From Moniliophthora roreri (taxonomy: Eukaryota > Basidiomycota > Agaricomycetes > Agaricales > Marasmiaceae): DNA of 64,000 nt. A program made the position numbers and the translations under genes. Positions 59,224-64,000 of this stretch are shown in pieces. The notes beneath the pieces were generated by a model. That model made no database searches, was not told the origin of the DNA, and worked only from the letters and a program-made list of their open reading frames with translations. The stretch is from assembly GCA_001466705.2 (NCBI GenBank), contig LATX02000202.1, positions 310,001 through 374,000 of the forward strand, written 5' to 3'. How positions within the stretch are numbered: the stretch's first letter is position 1; each line of letters opens with the position of its first letter.

Positions 59224-59591
59224 TAACAGATACAGGGCTTTCCATCTTTATTCTACATTTCAATGTCTCTGTTCAAGTTCTGGGCAGTTAATGAGGTCTT
59301 CATCAGATATCACACCTTAACCATCTTTACTGACAATTCAAGAGTTGCATATGTAAACTGGTCCCTGGGAAGGAGATCTGGAACCATGTGGATCTGCTTA
59401 TCATACTTTGGTTTGTACATGGATGCTTGTAGCTGATTGCTTACTGAGCAAGGTTCTGGTGTTGATTGGGGTATTATACATTTACTATGGAGTTTTTTGT
59501 CAAGTGCAGGAGAATCACTGCCATGGGAATCAGGTTCTCTGTGCATCACAAGCTTGTATTTTTTGTACTCAATACCATTTGTAAGCCCTTT

Positions 59592-59993
59592 TCAAGACCA
59601 CTCTAAAAAATGTCCATGGAAAAGCTGGTCTCGGCACGCAGTATCTAACCTACGTCCAACATCACTCATCACTATCGCCACCAACAAAAATTCTTGAGCT
59701 TTCTCTCGACTTTCAAATGTTGTTGGGTTCTTTTTGTTTAGGGCGAGTAGCCGCGGAGCCTGGTTCCTCGGATTTATCGCGAGTTGGAACATAGCACCCA
59801 GTTGATGCGTCCGATGCAAGCGCTTGTCTTTTGGGACAAGAGGGTGCGTAACACGACTCTTGGGATAAGCTACAGCTGGGAGCATAGCACTCCTGTAGCG
59901 TTGTGATAAGCCAATTGATAAAAAACGGCGATGAGTATGAAGACATACCGTTTTCACAGTATTAAACCCGCTCTGTGGTTTGCTCGAGGCCAT
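59592..59993 (-). CDS. Short cysteine-motif ORF, fragment or relic
   Basis: Start MASSKPQSGFNTVKT, then a possible intron (GTATGT...TACAG), then ECYAPSCSLSQESCYAPSCP with a repeated CYAPSC motif, and a stop within 60 codons. Similar paired cysteine motifs occur in larger fungal signalling proteins, so this may be a leftover of one; that link is from memory and weak. It could also be a small unrelated gene. Confidence 0.3.
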   Translation of the reverse strand: MASSKPQSGFNTVKTVCLHTHRRFLSIGLSQRYRSAMLPAVAYPKSRVTHPLVPKDKRLHRTHQLGAMFQLAINPRNQAPRLLALNKKNPTTFESREKAQEFLLVAIVMSDVGRRLDTACRDQLFHGHFLEWS

Positions 59994-61149
59994 CGTGGTC
60001 TTCCTTGGTCTACTTACTGTGCTTCAAAGGGTTTTTATACCAAAGACTGAGAATCAATCAGGCTGGTTACGAACGGATGCTATCATAATCAACGGGGCTG
60101 TTCAATGGGGGCCGCTAAGAAGGACAATGCTGGACTGAAAATGATTCCCATGACATGAACTTGATCTTCCTAGCTAGAGAACATAGAATCCGAATCGTGA
60201 TTCTGATACTGTCAATTAATCAGCTCTTAATAGATATCAGCCATCGTTGATTGATTGCCTACATTCCGAACTTCAATGCGCCTCGCACAGCCTATCTCTC
60301 GACTCCTAGATTCTTGAGAATCCATACTGGACTTGGACTAGCCCGAGGCTGAAGTGGCTCGAAGGCAGGTCGATACTTGCTCTCGACCCCCTGGGTAGTC
60401 TGATGGAAATTGGAGCGAATGAAATAAGGTGTCCGGTTTCTCCGGAACTACCGCAATAGCCTCTTGAAGGCTGACAGTTCGAGACTACAGTCGACGCTCC
60501 TTTTCTGACGCGCCTCGGCCCTTTTATTCGTTCGGTCACGCCGAGATGCAAAGAGAGATTTTCGACAACTAGTAAGCATTCGCCGCCACGGTGGCAGTGA
60601 TAGAAGCGCCCGGATGCATTAGTACTGGGTATTTTGAGGCACAAATCTACATGCAGGCGACATGCAAGTAAACATACTCGGCTTTCAGTACCGTAGTACA
60701 AGAAGTATATTCAAATCTGCGATGCGGGACGCAGCCCTTCCTCCGTTTGAAGATTCGAGGTTATCACATTCTTTCATAAAAAAAGCGTTAGCAGACCGTA
60801 AGATAGTAGAAAGCGATGCAACGCAACGTGCGATAGACCTCGTAATCGGCTCCAAGCTCTGAATCTGATCATCAAAGGTCCCAAGTTCAGCAGTAATGAA
60901 TAACGGTGCTAGGCGTTAGATGCCCAACTGTGGTATCGAAGGGGATGACAACGGAGAAGAAACAACGATCAAATTGATGAAGAGGCGGTGAAAGGCGCTT
61001 CGCCGAGGCCTGGGAACTTTTTTTTTTCTTTCGTAACCATGACCACCAACCGACAGCACTGGTACAGCCACTGATGAACCTTTGTCGACTGCAAGGGCCT
61101 ACACACCATATTTGACCGGAGGATCTTTTATTGATCGATCCAAAGTCAG
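59994..61149. other. No gene recognised
   Basis: A short frame at 60662-60862 (ending RAIDLVIGSKL) looks mildly protein-like but has no known relative or splice partner. The rest is non-coding as far as I can see. Confidence 0.3.
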
Positions 61150-62247
61150 ATGGACTTAGAGGCATCAACACCAAACTTTGGAGGAGCATCACCGGACGCT
61201 TTCAGCATACTTTCATCATTAGATGCAGCACGGGTCCCCGGCGTGGTAGAGCTTCTTCAGTCTGTGCGTGTACAGCAGCTTTCTTGACGGCGTGTTGCTG
61301 ACCGCGTTTCTGCAGGAAGCACAACCACAGCAAAGTTCGACAAATAACGAGGATTACCAAAAGCTTGCTATAAGGTGTCTTCATGTGCTTGTGAAGAAGC
61401 ACTGCATGCCACCCAAATCTCTACTTTTGGACAACATCATTCGGAATGGCACGCGTCCACTTCAAGGAGGAAGTTTTGTTGTCAATGAAGCTCATACATG
61501 CAACGTCACGTTGTCAATTTTTTTCATTGTGTAGGATATGGAACGTAGGAGAAAAGCCTGTCTGCCTAAAGGTTTTAGTACGGATGCATGTGGAGATAGA
61601 TAAGCGAGGGGGGGATGGGGCTGTTGCGGTGAGTATCACATTCGATTATGACTGTCAATCGTTTTAACCTCATCTCCACAGGCTTTTTGCCGGGAAGCTG
61701 TACTATGGACCCAACTGAGCCATCCAAACGTGCTCCCATTCTTAGGCGTCAATACTCAATTGTTTGAGGCTCCTGGTTTCTGTCTTGTTTCGCCTTGGAT
61801 AGTAAACGGTGACGTCGTACCATACCTGAAGGAAAACCCTGAACGTGACAAGCTGAAATCAATTCAAAATCACCATGATGTTCTTATGTCCATGCTCATT
61901 AACCAATGTAGATTTTCGAAACAGCCTCAGGACTGGCCTATCTCCACGCTCTTCGGCTGGAACAGACAAGTCTCCTCGCGACATCTGTGCCTATGCTTGT
62001 ACAGTGTTCACTTGCTGTATCTCGTGCATTGCAGTAGGTACGTTAATAACAGGCAATGACTACGCATCTACCGTTCCCTGGCGTCGTTGAACCCGTGGTT
62101 ATATATCAAATCTTAAGCGGAGCAAGACCCAAACGCCCAAACGATGGCTGGTGTTCCGATAACATATGGAACTTTCCGTGGTTTGATGCCGAATCCTGGC
62201 ATGCAGAGTTCATTTTTGACTTTCTCGCCACAATACTTCAGCCCTAG
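61150..62247 (+). pseudogene. Kinase relic lacking the catalytic loop
   Basis: It follows the same exon plan as the 10.7-14.1 kb kinase: a helical leader (ILSSLDAARVPGVVELLQS), a second exon with LAIRCLHVLVKKHCMPP and LQGGSF, IWNVGEKPVCLKVL with the VAIK-type lysine, then AFCREAVLWTQLSHPNVLPF and SPWIVNGDVVPYL. After KSIQ the sequence jumps to SPRDICAYACTVF and then PVVIYQILSGARPKRPNDGW. The HGD catalytic loop, the DFG motif and the APE segment (roughly 90 codons) are absent, and frames shift. It cannot be an active kinase. Confidence 0.75.
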
Positions 62248-63612
62248 CCAAGTTTTGACTCATGCCAGGTGTCCAGATGGATCGCTCGGCCGAATCACCA
62301 TTCAATGTGATGAGCTACCTAGTGTGATGAGGATGAGAATCGATTGTGATCTCACTCCACAGTGGCCCATTGACATCAGCGTTGACGAGATGACACAGTA
62401 GACTCTTTGGTCATGGTTGACGTCCCATCAATCACATATATGCAATCATCGCTCCTTGCATTCCACAATCTCGCATGAAGATTTGGAAAAATTGACAGTG
62501 GCGCAACAGAGAGCAGTTGCCAAAGCCTATACGCGGAGGTGCGAAGCCCTTCGGGGGTCCAGAACCACACGGAGGTGACGGAGAAATCGGAGAAGTGACG
62601 CCTCGCGGGAATGAGGCTGAGGCGGCTGCACGGGCAAATGGCGTGAAGAGATATCATGAGTCGCCTAGGGCCCAGGGGAGACTACGTGAAGAGAGTAGAT
62701 TTCTTGTTGGACAGGGTTTGGTTCAGAGGTTTCGGAAGGCGGTATTAGGCTCATACTTGCCCACTCGCACCAAATGTAAGTTTGTGATTGTAACTTTTGA
62801 TGCTGATTCAACGACAAGGCCACTACTTCGTTGTCATTTCAAATAATGTTGCTATGATCCTCCGCACTCCGAGTTCCAGAATTCGCTTTGTTTAGTACAA
62901 GCCAAGTCGGCGTTAAAAATATAATGGATAGCGGAAGAAGACCCAGAACGCGCCCTGACCCTGACTTCCGAGCGAACACCGCATGGAATGTACTGTACAC
63001 GTGTATTCGGGGATATACTGACCGGCAATGTGGCGTCAAACCCAAGCGCTCATTATTGCTATCTTTTCTCACTACTTGGCCGCCCATGTAAGTTTCATGT
63101 ATACTCCGTCGATTATCGTTGCATCAGATGGTTCGCAATGTCTTCTGTCAGTAGATCCACAATCTGTGTATCGAAAGTGGATTCGATGGATTGATAATAT
63201 CAAAACGGGTTAGCCGAAGCGCCCAGTGCCATCGGCTTCCCACGTCTAAAAGCTATCGCCTGTCACCACACAATCTGTCATCTTTGTCCTTCATATAAGT
63301 CAGTCATCCAGCGGGCAATGCCTTGGGAACATCCTTTTTACACCTCCCTACGCCCTGAGTTGTAGAACAAGCTGTTACCCCCGGTCCAGCTACATTCTCG
63401 AATTCTTTATTCGAAAAGCGCCTGCACAGCTTTTGCGCTGGCCGCTAAGCAGCACCTGCATTTGTAACAGTGCCCGTGGAGATTTGATTCTACGCGCCGT
63501 GCAAGGTGTCACAGCCAAAAGGAACCGAGTGTATTATATATCCTTCTCCAGGTAGCCGGAAGCTGACACCATTCCTTTAGGCCTTTTTGGCTGAACGACG
63601 ACGACGACGAAG
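62248..63612. other. No gene recognised
   Basis: An open frame at 62517-62846 is Gly/Glu/Arg-rich and without known domain. Other frames are short. Confidence 0.3.
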
Positions 63613-64000
63613 ATGAAGATCATTGGCAAGCGGTTCCGACGTCCAAATATCCCTCAGCCTCCTCCTCTTGAAGTTGACACCAATATCATCGAGGCTGTGA
63701 AGCCAAAACCAACGAAACGAGCGCTGCTCATTGGAGTTTCGGCTTATTTGCCTACACAAGAACCAGGGAAGGGCGATGGGAAGCAAAGACAGAAGCCAGG
63801 TCAGATAGCGAGGAGCGGGGAGGGTGTCTTGAAGGGGCCTCATAAAGATGTTGCGGTGATGAAAAAATTGCTTATCGGTGCGTATGCCTATCTTAGTCCG
63901 CTCTATTTTCGACTGATGGTTTGCGTAATCAGAGAAATATGGGTATCACCCGAACGATATAACGACTTTGCTGGACAATAAGGACCCGAAGCAGAAGCAG
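63613..64000 (+). CDS. Metacaspase (caspase-like C14 peptidase), 5' part
   Basis: The first exon (63613-63877) encodes a proline-containing leader, then KRALLIGVSAY, the first strand of the caspase fold, and LKGPHKDVAVMKKLLI. An intron (63878-63932) joins in phase to EKYGYHPNDITTLLDNKDP, typical for metacaspases. The catalytic His and Cys lie beyond the window. Metacaspases are Ca-dependent cysteine proteases with Arg/Lys specificity, linked to stress response and protein quality control. The gene runs off the right edge. Confidence 0.88.

Noticed and set aside
1..64000. tRNA, rRNA, CRISPR or secondary-metabolite core genes
   Set aside because: No convincing tRNA fold, rRNA sequence, regular spacer-repeat array, PKS, NRPS or terpene synthase was seen. 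The acyltransferase and SDRs alone do not make a cluster.

Overview
The window looks like nuclear DNA of a mushroom-forming basidiomycete (Agaricomycetes). Genes are split by many introns of about 45-60 bp, and the families present point the same way: a class I hydrophobin, DUF6699 and DUF6534 proteins, other fungal seven-membrane-span proteins, GPI-anchored chitin deacetylases, BTB proteins and mushroom-type protein kinases. All family names come from motifs read by eye; no database search was possible. Exon limits given to the base were accepted only when both splice sites and the reading phase agreed.

Left part (1-24 kb). This is accessory DNA built from duplicated and decaying modules. 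It holds the 3' end of a short-chain dehydrogenase (SDR), four DUF6699 copies (two intact, one starting just after a stop codon, one dead), a BTB gene, the hydrophobin, two SDR relics, a tandem kinase-pseudokinase gene (10.7-14.1 kb), a deletion derivative of it (18.2-19.6 kb) and an intact SDR (22.6-23.5 kb). Two non-autonomous DNA transposons are well delimited: a Tc1/mariner-like MITE (2860-3133, TA duplication) and a hAT-like MITE (21662-22307, perfect 8-bp duplication). A third repeat-flanked segment (about 20240-21215) carries a small intron-containing reading frame.

Middle part (24-46 kb). There is an acidic nuclear-type protein, a poorly readable stretch (25.4-30.4 kb), a seven-span protein convergent with a wax-synthase-like acyltransferase, another DUF6699 gene, a second seven-span protein, and two tandem GPI-anchored chitin deacetylases.

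Right part (45-64 kb). There is a long-form DUF6699 gene, a pair of glycine-rich single-span paralogues in divergent orientation with an N-terminal acetyltransferase gene (ARD1/NAA10 type) between them, a DUF6534 seven-span protein, a dead long-form DUF6699 copy, a kinase with an intact catalytic core, a kinase relic lacking its catalytic loop, and the start of a metacaspase.

No operon-like pathway is evident. The main theme is birth and death of gene families: seven DUF6699 copies, four related kinases and three related SDR copies in 64 kb, with C-to-T-type nonsense changes in several dead copies. The hydrophobin, chitin deacetylases, acyltransferase and membrane proteins are consistent with cell-wall and surface functions.
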